Source of the DNA: Spirulina major PCC 6313
GTDB lineage: Bacteria; Cyanobacteriota; Cyanobacteriia; Cyanobacteriales; Spirulinaceae
Direction of reading: 5' to 3'
Assembly (NCBI RefSeq): GCF_001890765.1
Contig: NZ_KV878783.1
Span: forward strand, 4,678,771-4,742,770
Length of the DNA stretch: 64,000 nucleotides
Position numbers and translations under genes: made by a program. The notes beneath the pieces were generated by a model, which worked only from the letters and a program-made list of their open reading frames with translations, was not told the origin of the DNA and did not search any database. Below, piece after piece: positions 54,393-62,347 of the stretch (position 1 is its first letter; every line of letters begins with the position of its first letter).

Positions 54393-55377
54393 TTGGAACC
54401 TCCACCTCTTCAAGCATATCAAATAGAGTTGCTTGTATAGCAGGCACTCTAGCGGGTTGCCTTTCATTTAATGCTTTGATTATTTCATAAGCGATAGATT
54501 TTATCACGGAGACAGTAACAGAATTTCCGGCAACCTTCCTTACTTGTGAATACGGAATGTTTATTACAAAATCATCAGGAAATCCTTGTAGTCTGAGCAT
54601 TTCCCTTCCTGTTAGCCTTCTTACTCCATTAACGACAAGATAGTTATAGCTTCCGCCTGCTCTTAAGGCACATGAATATGGTAGTGCGGAAATGTTGCCG
54701 CCAATATTTTCATGCCATATGGACGGATACGGAGGGGTTCCTTTTACTGCTTGGAATCTTTTTTGTTTTAAATTTTCAGAAATAAAGTAATTTGCTGGGA
54801 CATCCTCATCTTTTTCGAGAAATTCTGAAAGGGGTTTATAAAACCCAAGTGGTTTAGGAAATTCAAATTGAATTTTGTCTTTAAAGCCCACAATGTAAAT
54901 ACGTTCCCTTTTTTGAGGGATGCCATAGTCAAGTGAATTTAAAACCTTATGATAAACAGTATATCCTAATCCGTTAAGCTTATCTAAAATTACTTTAAAT
55001 GTTCTGCCAGAATCGTGTGTTGTTAACCTCTTCACATTTTCAAGTAAAAATACTGTCGGATTTTTTGCTTTCAAAATCGACTCGATATTAAAGAACAATG
55101 TTCCTCTTGTATCAGAAAAACCCAGTCCTTTACCCGCTATGCTAAATGGCTGGCAAGGGAACCCAGCAAGTAGAATATCATGGTCAGGAATGTCTTCAGG
55201 CTTTATCAAATTAATGTCACCGAATAATTTTTCATTGAAATTTACTTCGTACATAGCCTGCGCATGTTTATCCCATTCAGAAGAAAATACATTTTCACAA
55301 CCATAATATTGAAATCCTAATCGAATTCCCCCAATGCCAGCAAAAAGGTCTATCGTTTTAAATATATTCGTCACCAT
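54382..55377 (-). CDS. DNA (cytosine-5) methyltransferase of the HaeII-like system
   Basis: A 331-aa C5-methylase with motifs in order: I 'IDLFAGIGGIRLGFQYYGCE', IV 'LLAGFPCQPFSIAGKGLGFS' with the PC nucleophile, VI 'FLLENVKRLTTHD', VIII 'GIPQKRERIYIVG', IX 'RRLTGREMLRLQGFPDDF', X 'VRKVAGNSVTVSVIKSIAYE'. AAAGGA precedes ATG 55377. It protects the host from its partner endonuclease. The gene starts 21 bp after a GTTAGGC core site, which sets the 5' border of the cassette. Confidence 0.92.
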   Translation of the reverse strand: MVTNIFKTIDLFAGIGGIRLGFQYYGCENVFSSEWDKHAQAMYEVNFNEKLFGDINLIKPEDIPDHDILLAGFPCQPFSIAGKGLGFSDTRGTLFFNIESILKAKNPTVFLLENVKRLTTHDSGRTFKVILDKLNGLGYTVYHKVLNSLDYGIPQKRERIYIVGFKDKIQFEFPKPLGFYKPLSEFLEKDEDVPANYFISENLKQKRFQAVKGTPPYPSIWHENIGGNISALPYSCALRAGGSYNYLVVNGVRRLTGREMLRLQGFPDDFVINIPYSQVRKVAGNSVTVSVIKSIAYEIIKALNERQPARVPAIQATLFDMLEEVEVPNEY

Positions 55378-55397
55378 TTTTTCCTTTGGTCTATTCT

Positions 55398-55404
55398 GCC
55401 TAAC
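55398..55404 (-). other. integron core site at the 5' border of the restriction-modification cassette
   Basis: GTTAGGC on the minus strand (GTTRRRY). Together with attC at 53257 it bounds a ~2.14-kb cassette holding the methylase and the endonuclease. No complete attI or attC is seen to its right. Confidence 0.55.
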
Positions 55405-55410
55405 TATGAA

Positions 55411-55551
55411 TTATATGGATTTTTTCCATATAATCACCCGATATAGGGGTTTTATTAAGATTTTATCCGTATAACATCCCCATAGAGGGCGTTATACAGA
55501 AATTTTCCGTATAATTCCCGTCTCAGCGTTTTATACGGATTTTTTCTATGA
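55411..55551. repeat. array of four ~41-bp repeats, each centred on an AT-rich dyad
   Basis: The first dyad, TTATATGGA-ttttt-TCCATATAA (55411-55433), is perfect. Degenerate versions follow around 55450, 55490 and 55529, with (T)TTATCCGTATAA-type cores and CCC...GGG spacers. The unit spacing is about 41 bp, close to four helical turns. It directly adjoins the cassette border upstream of the methylase. Confidence 0.7.
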
Positions 55552-55670
55552 CTGCCCCCAACCACCAAAGAAGCGGCTAGACAGGGTGTGAGAGGCGATC
55601 CGCCGCAAACATCCGATCGCACCAACAGACAGCGATCGCAGATAGACGGGAAATTGAAGGAGCGCGATCG

Positions 55671-55743
55671 CATCAACTCCACCCCGAACAATTCACCACT
55701 GCGATCAGTACCTACCACCCCATCGCTAAATATTTCAGCGTCT
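55671..55743. repeat. ~75-bp diverged direct repeat, copy 2
   Basis: Matches 52455-52531. The two copies flank the stretch holding the PemK-type toxin-antitoxin pair, attC and the HaeII-like system. Confidence 0.6.
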
Positions 55744-55754
55744 GTTCATGATTG

Positions 55755-56099
55755 TTACAGCAACAACGGCTCGATTTTAGCTTGCACTTCCTCAATTACA
55801 CTTTCCGGTGCAACCTCGACAAATTGAATACGACGAGCTTTCCAGTCTAAACATTTGATTTGATCTGCAAGAATAACCCCTTGGATGCGCAAGACAGATG
55901 GCAAAAGAACCTCAAAAGGGTATCCTTTTTGTTGTTTTGTAATAGGCATCAACAAAGCCAGAGAGCTTTTCTCATTATAACCGAGAGGCGATATAACAAA
56001 GGCTGGTCTATGTCCCCTCTGCTCATGCCCCTTGGTTGGATCAAAGTCCAGATAAACGATGTCTCCCCGGCTCGGAATATGTATTTCTTGTGCTACCAA
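55755..56099 (-). CDS. mazF: MazF-type mRNA interferase toxin
   Basis: A 114-aa MazF: 'PSRGDIVYLDFDP' and 'GHEQRGHRPAFVISPLGYNE' (the conserved RG...Q-G-RPA/V opening), 'LLMPITKQQKGYPFEVLLP' and 'GVILADQIKCLDWKARRIQF' complete the fold. It cleaves RNA at short sequences. Its start overlaps mazE by 7 bp. It lies outside the attC-bounded cassette. Confidence 0.9.
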   Translation of the reverse strand: MVAQEIHIPSRGDIVYLDFDPTKGHEQRGHRPAFVISPLGYNEKSSLALLMPITKQQKGYPFEVLLPSVLRIQGVILADQIKCLDWKARRIQFVEVAPESVIEEVQAKIEPLLL

Positions 56100-56350
56100 A
56101 CTTCATTCCCCACCGCTATGCCGCTATCAATTTCAGTATGGAGATTCTCCGGTGTGATTCCATTGATAAGCTCATCCAGCGAATACCGCTTGCGGTTTCT
56201 AGGCTTCATGACTAGCGTTCCATCTACTACACCAAGATCTATTTCAACACCTTCGGTTAAGTGGATCTCCTTGGCCAAATTCTGCGGGATACGAACAGCA
56301 AGACTGTTCCCCCACTTTGCAACAGTCGCAACCATAGTTTGAATCTCCAT
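56093..56350 (-). CDS. mazE: MazE-type antitoxin
   Basis: 85 aa; the start may be ATG 56350 or ATG 56335 (MVATVAKWGN). The AbrB-type swapped-hairpin DNA-binding domain is 'KWGNSLAVRIPQNLAKEI' then 'LTEGVEIDLGVVDGTLVMKP'. The tail 'LDELINGITPENLHTEID' is the MazF-binding segment. It binds its promoter and MazF. The upstream region is AT-rich (TATATATG...), suitable for a promoter. Confidence 0.88.
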   Translation of the reverse strand: MEIQTMVATVAKWGNSLAVRIPQNLAKEIHLTEGVEIDLGVVDGTLVMKPRNRKRYSLDELINGITPENLHTEIDSGIAVGNEVW

Positions 56351-56479
56351 CTAGCGCAACGAACTTGCAGACTCTGCCCGTTTTTAAACAAACATATATA
56401 CAGAGTATCTACAATATAGCAATGGATCAATTTGTTGGACAAGCATCCTACACAAAGTCATTGGCGACAGTGGGATCAG

Positions 56480-57529
56480 CTACGTTAGCGGTGTTGTTTC
56501 AGCAGGGTCATTATGAACTGCGATCGCAACTTTGCCGCAGATTTGCCGCGCTTCTAATGCCCGGATCGCTGCTGGAGTCTCAGCGAGGGGATAGGTGCGA
56601 TCGACCCAGGGCACAACTTGACCCGCTTCGACCAGATCCGTCAAACGCTGCAAATCTTCAGGATTCGGCTCGGATACCAGACCTTTGATCGGGTGGCCTG
56701 TCCATTTTGCGATCGCTGATCCCAAGAGCATCACCTGAAAAAATCGCGCCGTGGAACCGCCCACGAGGACATAGGTTCCGGAGGGGGTGAGGGCGGGGAG
56801 CCAGTCGAATACCGATCGATAGGCGGCGGTGTCGAGGATGAGATCGTAGGGGCCATCTGCGATCGCGGCTTCACCGCTGGCGAAAATGCGATCGTAGCCG
56901 TGCGATCGTACCTGTTCCACCTTCGCCGCATTACAAACCCCCGCCACCTCCGCCCCCAACGCTGCCGCGATCTGGAGCGCGAACGACCCCACGCCCCCCG
57001 CCGCCCCGTTAATCAGGACCCGTTGCCCCGGTTGCACCTGTCCCACGGTCTGCAACCCTTGCAACGCCGCCAGCGCCGACACCGGAACCGTCGCCGCCGC
57101 CTCAAAACCCAGATTCACAGGTTTCAACGCCAACGATGCCGCCGGTACGCAAACATACTCCGCAAACCCGCCAAACCCAGATTCCGACAAGTCCCCATAG
57201 ACCGCATCCCCTGGCTGAAACTCCGTCACCGCCGTGCCCACGGCTGCCACCCGCCCCGTCATGTTGGAGCCGAGAATCTGGATTTTGGGCGTGAACAAAC
57301 CACCATAGATCAACCGCACGAGCCAGGGTGTACCGCGCATCAAATGCCAATCCCCGGCATGGACAGAGGTGGCATAGACCCGCACGAGGACTTGATCCGC
57401 TGCGGGGCTGGGCTTGGGGACGGTTTGCAACGAGAGGACATCGGGACCACCGTAGCGCGTTTGGGCGATCGCTCGCATCGTCACGGGTTGCTCGGTACGG
57501 GATTGAGACGGTGTGAACGCTGGAGCCAT
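56480..57529 (-). CDS. MDR-family NAD(P)-dependent oxidoreductase (quinone reductase type)
   Basis: A 349-aa medium-chain dehydrogenase/reductase of the zinc-free quinone-oxidoreductase branch. 'MRAIAQTRYGGPDVLSLQTV' is the usual opening (true start probably ATG at residue 18), 'GSNMTGRVAAVGTAVTEFQP' the catalytic-domain signature, and the NAD(P) loop is 'VLINGAAGGVGSFALQIAAA'. Zn-binding Cys residues of alcohol dehydrogenases are absent. It is divergent from a TetR regulator with two perfect palindromes between them, so it is probably induced by that regulator's ligand. Confidence 0.87.
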   Translation of the reverse strand: MAPAFTPSQSRTEQPVTMRAIAQTRYGGPDVLSLQTVPKPSPAADQVLVRVYATSVHAGDWHLMRGTPWLVRLIYGGLFTPKIQILGSNMTGRVAAVGTAVTEFQPGDAVYGDLSESGFGGFAEYVCVPAASLALKPVNLGFEAAATVPVSALAALQGLQTVGQVQPGQRVLINGAAGGVGSFALQIAAALGAEVAGVCNAAKVEQVRSHGYDRIFASGEAAIADGPYDLILDTAAYRSVFDWLPALTPSGTYVLVGGSTARFFQVMLLGSAIAKWTGHPIKGLVSEPNPEDLQRLTDLVEAGQVVPWVDRTYPLAETPAAIRALEARQICGKVAIAVHNDPAETTPLT

Positions 57530-57587
57530 AGGAACCTCAAAAATCTAGGGATGGGTAATGGGGACGATGAATCGTGACCCCCTTACG

Positions 57588-57618
57588 CTTACAGTGTAAG
57601 TTTAACTTACGACGTAAG
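57588..57618. promoter_or_regulatory. two perfect TetR-type operators
   Basis: CTTACAGTGTAAG (57588-57600) and CTTACGACGTAAG (57606-57618) are both perfect 13-bp palindromes, 18 bp centre to centre. They lie between the divergent oxidoreductase and TetR genes. Confidence 0.8.
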
Positions 57619-57656
57619 TTTGTCAAGATACAGCTTAGGCAACCCACCTACATCCA

Positions 57657-58319
57657 ATGTCCAACCCTCCATCCTCCCCAACCCAACCCCTCAGCCGCGA
57701 TCGCATTCTCCACACCGCCCTCCACCTCGTAGACAATGGCGGCATCGCTGCCCTTTCGATGCGTAAACTTGCCGAAGCCCTGGGGGTCAAAGCCATGTCC
57801 CTCTATAACCACGTCGCCAACAAAGACGACATCCTCGATGGCATCATCGATCGCGTCATCGGCGAAATTGACCTGCCCCCCCGCGATACCGACTGGCAAA
57901 CCGCGATGCGCCACCGGGCTTGCTCCGCCCATCGGGTTTTGATGCGCCATCCCTGGGCCGCGTCGGAAATTATGGCGCGGGTGAATGTGGGGCCGGCGAT
58001 GTTGCGTTACATTGATGCCACGTTGGGCTGCTTGCGGGCGGCGGGGTTTTCCTTTGAATTGGCTGATCAGGCGTGGAATGCGATCGATAGCCACATCTAC
58101 GGCTTCACCCTCCAGGCGTTAAATTTTCCCTTCGAGGCCGCCGACTACGCCACCGCCGCCGAGCAATATCTCGCGATGATTCCCCCGGAACAATACCCCC
58201 ACATGAACGCCCTCACCCACCAGGTGATCGCGGGACAGTACGACGGCATTCACTCGTTTGAATTCGGCTTAGATTTAATTTTGCAGGGGTTAGAAACACT
58301 GCGCCAAACGGCTCCGTAG
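57657..58319 (+). CDS. TetR-family transcriptional regulator
   Basis: 220 aa. The N-terminal HTH is 'RDRILHTALHLVDNGGIAAL' then 'MRKLAEALGVKAMSLYNHV' and 'ANKDDILDGIIDRVIGEIDL', standard TetR_N. The C-terminal ligand domain ('MRHPWAASEIMARVNVGPAM', 'SHIYGFTLQALNFPFEAADY', ending 'FEFGLDLILQGLETL') fits the TetR_C_1 type. It lies 39 bp from the operators and probably represses itself and the divergent oxidoreductase. The ligand is unknown. Confidence 0.92.
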   Translation: MSNPPSSPTQPLSRDRILHTALHLVDNGGIAALSMRKLAEALGVKAMSLYNHVANKDDILDGIIDRVIGEIDLPPRDTDWQTAMRHRACSAHRVLMRHPWAASEIMARVNVGPAMLRYIDATLGCLRAAGFSFELADQAWNAIDSHIYGFTLQALNFPFEAADYATAAEQYLAMIPPEQYPHMNALTHQVIAGQYDGIHSFEFGLDLILQGLETLRQTAP

Positions 58320-58431
58320 GGTGTCGTTCACGAAGCGTAACGCACCGTTGGCTGTGATGCGTGCGGCTCAACGCGATCGCACAATTGTGATCGGGCCGCC
58401 ACAACGAGATCAAGCGCTGCGGTTCAGTCCC

Positions 58432-59301
58432 CTACGCCATTAAACGGGCCGTGCCAGAAATGCGGATCGAACTGCCGGGAATGGGGGAAATTTCCGCCCT
58501 GAGGAGCGATCGCATCCCCATATCTTCCCCCTGCACCACATCGATCGCGCCCTGATGGGGCCAGCCTAGATCACGAAGATACCCCCCCAATGCTGCCGTA
58601 GCCGCCCCTGTGGCCGGGTCTTCATATACGCCCCCGGAGGCGAACGGGTTGCGGGTGTGAAAGCGTTGGGGGGTTTCGGCATAGGCTAACAGAATGGTGA
58701 TGATCTTGGCTCGCTCCATGAGGACGCGACCGGCTTCGAGGTCGTAGGCCATGGCGGCGAGGGTGTCCCGGCGTTTGAGGCCGAGCAGGAGATGATTCGC
58801 CCCGCCGTGGATGTAGGCCGGGGGGAGGTTGGGATCGAGGTCGTCGGGGGTGTAGCCCAAGAGGTGCAGGGCTGCGGCGACCAGTGGCGGCGCGGCGGCG
58901 GTGCTGTGGGTGGGGGGAGATTGGAGGGCGGCGGCGATAATGCCGTCCTGTTGATGACCGTCTACGGTGATTGCTGCGTCGTTGAGGATGAGTTTAAACG
59001 TGCCGTTGCCCCGTTCCAGGGCTAGGGCTGCACCGAGGGCGATCGTGGCATGGCCACAAAAAGGAACTTCTGAGGCGGGGGAAAAATACCGGACGCGGAA
59101 GGCATCGCCTATGGGGGCGGCAAAGGCCGTTTCTGAAAAACCCACATCAGCGGCGATCGCTTTCATCTCCGGTTCGCTCGGATGCTGCGCTGTAATTAAA
59201 ACCCCGGCAGGATTTCCCCCGATCGCGCCATCGGAAAACGCCGCAATTCTTTGCACCAGGTTTGACAGGGGAATGGGTTGCATATCTCGATGGGTAATCA
59301 T
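58432..59301 (-). CDS. PhzF-family isomerase-like protein
   Basis: 289 aa; a second in-frame ATG at 59283 may be the true start. Motifs: 'AAFSDGAIGGNPAGVLITAQ', 'DVGFSETAFAAPIGDAFRVR', 'EVPFCGHATIALGAALALER' and 'NPFASGGVYEDPATGAA', the second-half counterpart. The fold is two diaminopimelate-epimerase-like halves; the catalytic Glu lies in SETAF. PhzF itself isomerises a phenazine precursor, but most family members have unknown roles and no phenazine genes are nearby. Confidence 0.87.
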   Translation of the reverse strand: MITHRDMQPIPLSNLVQRIAAFSDGAIGGNPAGVLITAQHPSEPEMKAIAADVGFSETAFAAPIGDAFRVRYFSPASEVPFCGHATIALGAALALERGNGTFKLILNDAAITVDGHQQDGIIAAALQSPPTHSTAAAPPLVAAALHLLGYTPDDLDPNLPPAYIHGGANHLLLGLKRRDTLAAMAYDLEAGRVLMERAKIITILLAYAETPQRFHTRNPFASGGVYEDPATGAATAALGGYLRDLGWPHQGAIDVVQGEDMGMRSLLRAEISPIPGSSIRISGTARLMA

Positions 59302-59347
59302 TGGGTGTGATCGATGGGTTGGGGTTGAAATACTCTACCGCGTGGGA

Positions 59348-60223
59348 CTAACTGCCGCGATCGGTGGGGGGGTTGAAAATTTCGCTGAGGCCTTCTCCCA
59401 TGAGCGAAAGGCCGGTGACAAGGCAGGTCATCGCTAAACCGGGAAAAAGGGCTGTCCACCAAATCCCCGTCGGCAGGGCATCGAGGGCGAGACGGAGATC
59501 GTAGCCCCATTCCGGGATGTCGGGAGGAAGGCCTAAGCCGAGGAAGCCGAGGCCGCCCAGGATCAGGATCGCATCGGCGGCGTTGAGAGTGAAGAGGACG
59601 GGGACGCTTTGGATGACGTTGAGGAAGAGGTATTTTGAGAGGATGTGGAGGGGGGAAGCTCCCATGGCGCGGGCGGCTTCGATGAAGAGTTCGGTTTTAA
59701 CGCTGGTGGTATGGTTGCGAACGACGCGGAAATATTGGGGAACGTAGGAGATACTGAGGGCGATCGCCGCATTAAACACCCCACGCCCCACTACAAACGC
59801 CAACGTCACCGACAGAAGGAGACCCGGCAGGGTATAGATCGTATCCATCAAAAAAATCAACAGACGATCCACCCGTCCCCCCAGATAGCCACTCACCAAC
59901 CCCAAGGGCACACCGATCAGCAGCGAAAGGGTGGTGGCGATCACCACCACATGGAGGGCCGCCCGTGACCCGAAGAGGGTACGGGAAAACACATCATACC
60001 CTTGGCGGCTCGTGCCGAACCAATGGGCGGCGCTGGGGGGTTCGTGGAGGGGGTTAGTGAGGAATTCTTGGGGGTCGGCGATCATGCCCCACTGGGCGAG
60101 AAGGGGGGCGGAGAGGGCGGTCAGGATAAATAGACCCGTAATCACAGCCCCGATCACCATCAGATGTCGGGAGAGGGAGGGGCGTTTAAAGAACTGCAAC
60201 CAGCGTGCATTCGAGGCTACCAT
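59348..60223 (-). CDS. DppC-type ABC transporter permease
   Basis: About 291 aa from ATG 60223 (MVASNARWLQFFKRPSLSRH). A longer frame upstream is open but antisense to nnr and low in complexity. TM1 is 'LMVIGAVITGLFILTALSAP'. 'GTSRQGYDVFSRTLFGSRAA' and 'LIGVPLGLVSGYLGGRVDRL' are DppC/OppC signatures. The EAA loop is 'EAARAMGASPLHILSKYLFL'. No DppB partner or binding protein is adjacent. The fused ATPase at 50546 could serve it. It starts 32 bp after the nnr stop on the same strand. Confidence 0.88.
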   Translation of the reverse strand: MVASNARWLQFFKRPSLSRHLMVIGAVITGLFILTALSAPLLAQWGMIADPQEFLTNPLHEPPSAAHWFGTSRQGYDVFSRTLFGSRAALHVVVIATTLSLLIGVPLGLVSGYLGGRVDRLLIFLMDTIYTLPGLLLSVTLAFVVGRGVFNAAIALSISYVPQYFRVVRNHTTSVKTELFIEAARAMGASPLHILSKYLFLNVIQSVPVLFTLNAADAILILGGLGFLGLGLPPDIPEWGYDLRLALDALPTGIWWTALFPGLAMTCLVTGLSLMGEGLSEIFNPPTDRGS

Positions 60224-60254
60224 CGGCAATCCAAAATCATGGGCAAGAACGGCT

Positions 60255-61775
60255 TTATTCTCCCATTGCTGCGATCGCTTTGGGTACTGTTTGGGCCAGG
60301 GTGAGGGGATCGACGGCGAGTTCACTCTCGCTGTGGGCGATGAGGCGACCGGCTTGGGCGTGGCAGGTGGCGGCGGTGGCGGTGATGTGATCGAGGGGGG
60401 CGGTGGGTTGAGCGAGGAGGCCACCGAGGAGGCCCGTGAGCACATCGCCGCTGCCGCCACGGGCAAGGGCGGGGGTACTTTCTGGGATGAGCCACAGGTT
60501 TCCGTCGGGATGGGCGATCGCCGTGCGTGCCCCTTTGAGCAGGACGATCGCCCCCGTTTGAGCAGCGGCAGCGGTGGGGGCCGTGAAGCGATCGCCCCCG
60601 TCCACATCGGGAAACAGGCGGCGAAATTCTCCCAGGTGGGGCGTGAGGATCGTCGGGGCGGGGCGGGTTTGGAGGGTGGCGATCGCGTCGCGTTGGGCCA
60701 GCAGATTTAAGCCATCGGCATCGAGGAGCAACGGCACAGGAACTGAGAGGAGCGCAGTGAGGAGATCGGGGACATCCTGAGTTAAGCCGGGGCCGAAGGC
60801 GATCGCATCATAACGGCTCAGGTCACAATCCGTCGGCAGCGAGGCGATCGCCCCCGTGGCTGTCTCCGCACACCCGATCACCAACGCCTCCGGAACCTGC
60901 GCCACCAAAAGCACCGCGAGGGACTCCGGTACTGCGATCGACAGCATCCCCACCCCACTAGCCCGCGCCCCCAACGCCGCCAGCATCGCACTTCCCCCAT
61001 AGCGCCGCGACCCACAGATTAACAAAAGATGCCCCTGTTGATATTTATGGGTGACGGGGGGACGGGGAAGGGGCAAGCTAGCGCGGGCCTGGGTTGTCGT
61101 CCAAATTTGATGGGGCGGAGTGGAGCCGAGTTCAGCGGCGATCGCCTGGGGGGGAATGCCAAACTCCACCAACTGCACCGCCCCCAAATAGGGCAAGGCC
61201 GCCTCTTGAAAACAGGCCCGCTTCCACAGTCCTAAACAGAGCGTCTCCGTAGCCCGCACCGCCACCCCCAACACCGCCCCCGTATCCGTATGAATCCCCG
61301 ACGGCAAATCAATACTGATCACAGGGGTTTGGCTCTCGTTGAGGGCGGTAATCTCAGCCGCGAGATCCCCCGCGATCGCCCGCGTCAAACCGAACCCAAA
61401 CAGCCCATCAATAATCAGATCACAATGGATCAACTCCGCCAGGCTTGAGACGGTGGGAATCTGTACATAGGCGGCATAGGTGCGATGCTGCGCGGTCAAG
61501 GGCTTGCAGCGCGAAAACGGGCAATACAGCAAAACCGAACGGCCCATTAATGCCAATTCTCGCGCCACCACGAGAGCATCGCCGCCATTATGGCCAGGGC
61601 CGACGAAGATACCGAAGGACTGCGATCGCGCCCCCACCGCACTGGCTAAAATGCGTTGCACCATCAGCCCGCCCACCTTCTCCATCAACGCCGCCACCGG
61701 CATTTCTGCCCCAAACAGTTGCAACTCAATTCGGCGCATCTGGTCAGCCGTTACAATGGGATACTGTCGATTCAT
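60255..61775 (-). CDS. nnr: bifunctional NAD(P)HX epimerase/dehydratase (Nnr)
   Basis: 506 aa. Residues 1-220 are the NAD(P)HX epimerase part ('FGIFVGPGHNGGDALVVARE', 'IDGLFGFGLTRAIAGDLAAE', 'VISIDLPSGIHTDTGAVLGV'). Residues 225-506 are the ADP/ATP-dependent dehydratase ('THKYQQGHLLLICGSRRYGG', 'AIAFGPGLTQDVPDLLTALL', 'ILTPHLGEFRRLFPDV', 'ALARGGSGDVLTGLLGGLLA'). It repairs hydrated NADH and NADPH. The long bifunctional form is usual in bacteria. Confidence 0.95.
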   Translation of the reverse strand: MNRQYPIVTADQMRRIELQLFGAEMPVAALMEKVGGLMVQRILASAVGARSQSFGIFVGPGHNGGDALVVARELALMGRSVLLYCPFSRCKPLTAQHRTYAAYVQIPTVSSLAELIHCDLIIDGLFGFGLTRAIAGDLAAEITALNESQTPVISIDLPSGIHTDTGAVLGVAVRATETLCLGLWKRACFQEAALPYLGAVQLVEFGIPPQAIAAELGSTPPHQIWTTTQARASLPLPRPPVTHKYQQGHLLLICGSRRYGGSAMLAALGARASGVGMLSIAVPESLAVLLVAQVPEALVIGCAETATGAIASLPTDCDLSRYDAIAFGPGLTQDVPDLLTALLSVPVPLLLDADGLNLLAQRDAIATLQTRPAPTILTPHLGEFRRLFPDVDGGDRFTAPTAAAAQTGAIVLLKGARTAIAHPDGNLWLIPESTPALARGGSGDVLTGLLGGLLAQPTAPLDHITATAATCHAQAGRLIAHSESELAVDPLTLAQTVPKAIAAMGE

Positions 61776-62347
61776 GGGGTTTATTGATAGCTCAGCACCT
61801 AACGCAATTCTTGTAGCACAGGATCAGCCTCAAGCATCACAACTCAGAGTTATTTCAGGCACGCCTGTATAATAGTCACAGTCTAGGCTTAATCCTTTCA
61901 AGTCACCCATGTATCGAGCCGGAATCGCTTCGGCAACGTGAGCCAGCCAGAAGATCCGGCAGGCTGAAGGATTTTGAGTCTTTTGCGGCAGCAACGCGAT
62001 CGCAACCCAGCCCTTTTTGATCGGATTCAAACCACTTTAGTCCATTGTGGCTATTTTGAATTTTGTTAAAAAATAAAAAAAATTATGAACATTTAACAAT
62101 ATTCAAATCAGGTCAAAAGTCTAGAAGCTAAAGGGTATCACCGAATACGATACGATGGGATCTTACCCATCCCATAGATACTGATTTCGTCATTCGTCGA
62201 TTTGCACGTTCTCTGATTGTCATTTCCAAATGTCCTATCAATCAAGTCTAAAGCAGATCAGCGCCCACAAAACACGCCAGGTTGCTCTATTTTTGTTAAT
62301 CTTTCTTGATCAAGTCACGATCGGTAGACCTCCCTCGTCAAACAAAC
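61776..62347. other. intergenic region between nnr and the sensor gene
   Basis: 570 bp without a convincing gene. A 66-codon minus-strand open frame (61830-62030) has no ribosome binding site and is not called. An AT-rich stretch (62050-62110) may hold the sensor's promoter. Confidence 0.55.

Noticed and set aside
55411-55551. Four regularly spaced repeats considered as a CRISPR array
   Set aside because: The repeats are degenerate, the spacers are similar to each other, units are dyads, and no cas genes are near.
59348-60607. 419-codon version of the DppC-type permease
   Set aside because: The extra 128 codons are antisense to nnr and proline/serine-rich; the conserved protein starts at 60223.
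61830-62030. 66-codon minus-strand frame after nnr
   Set aside because: It has no ribosome binding site or recognisable motif, and its end overlaps an AT-rich promoter-like region.
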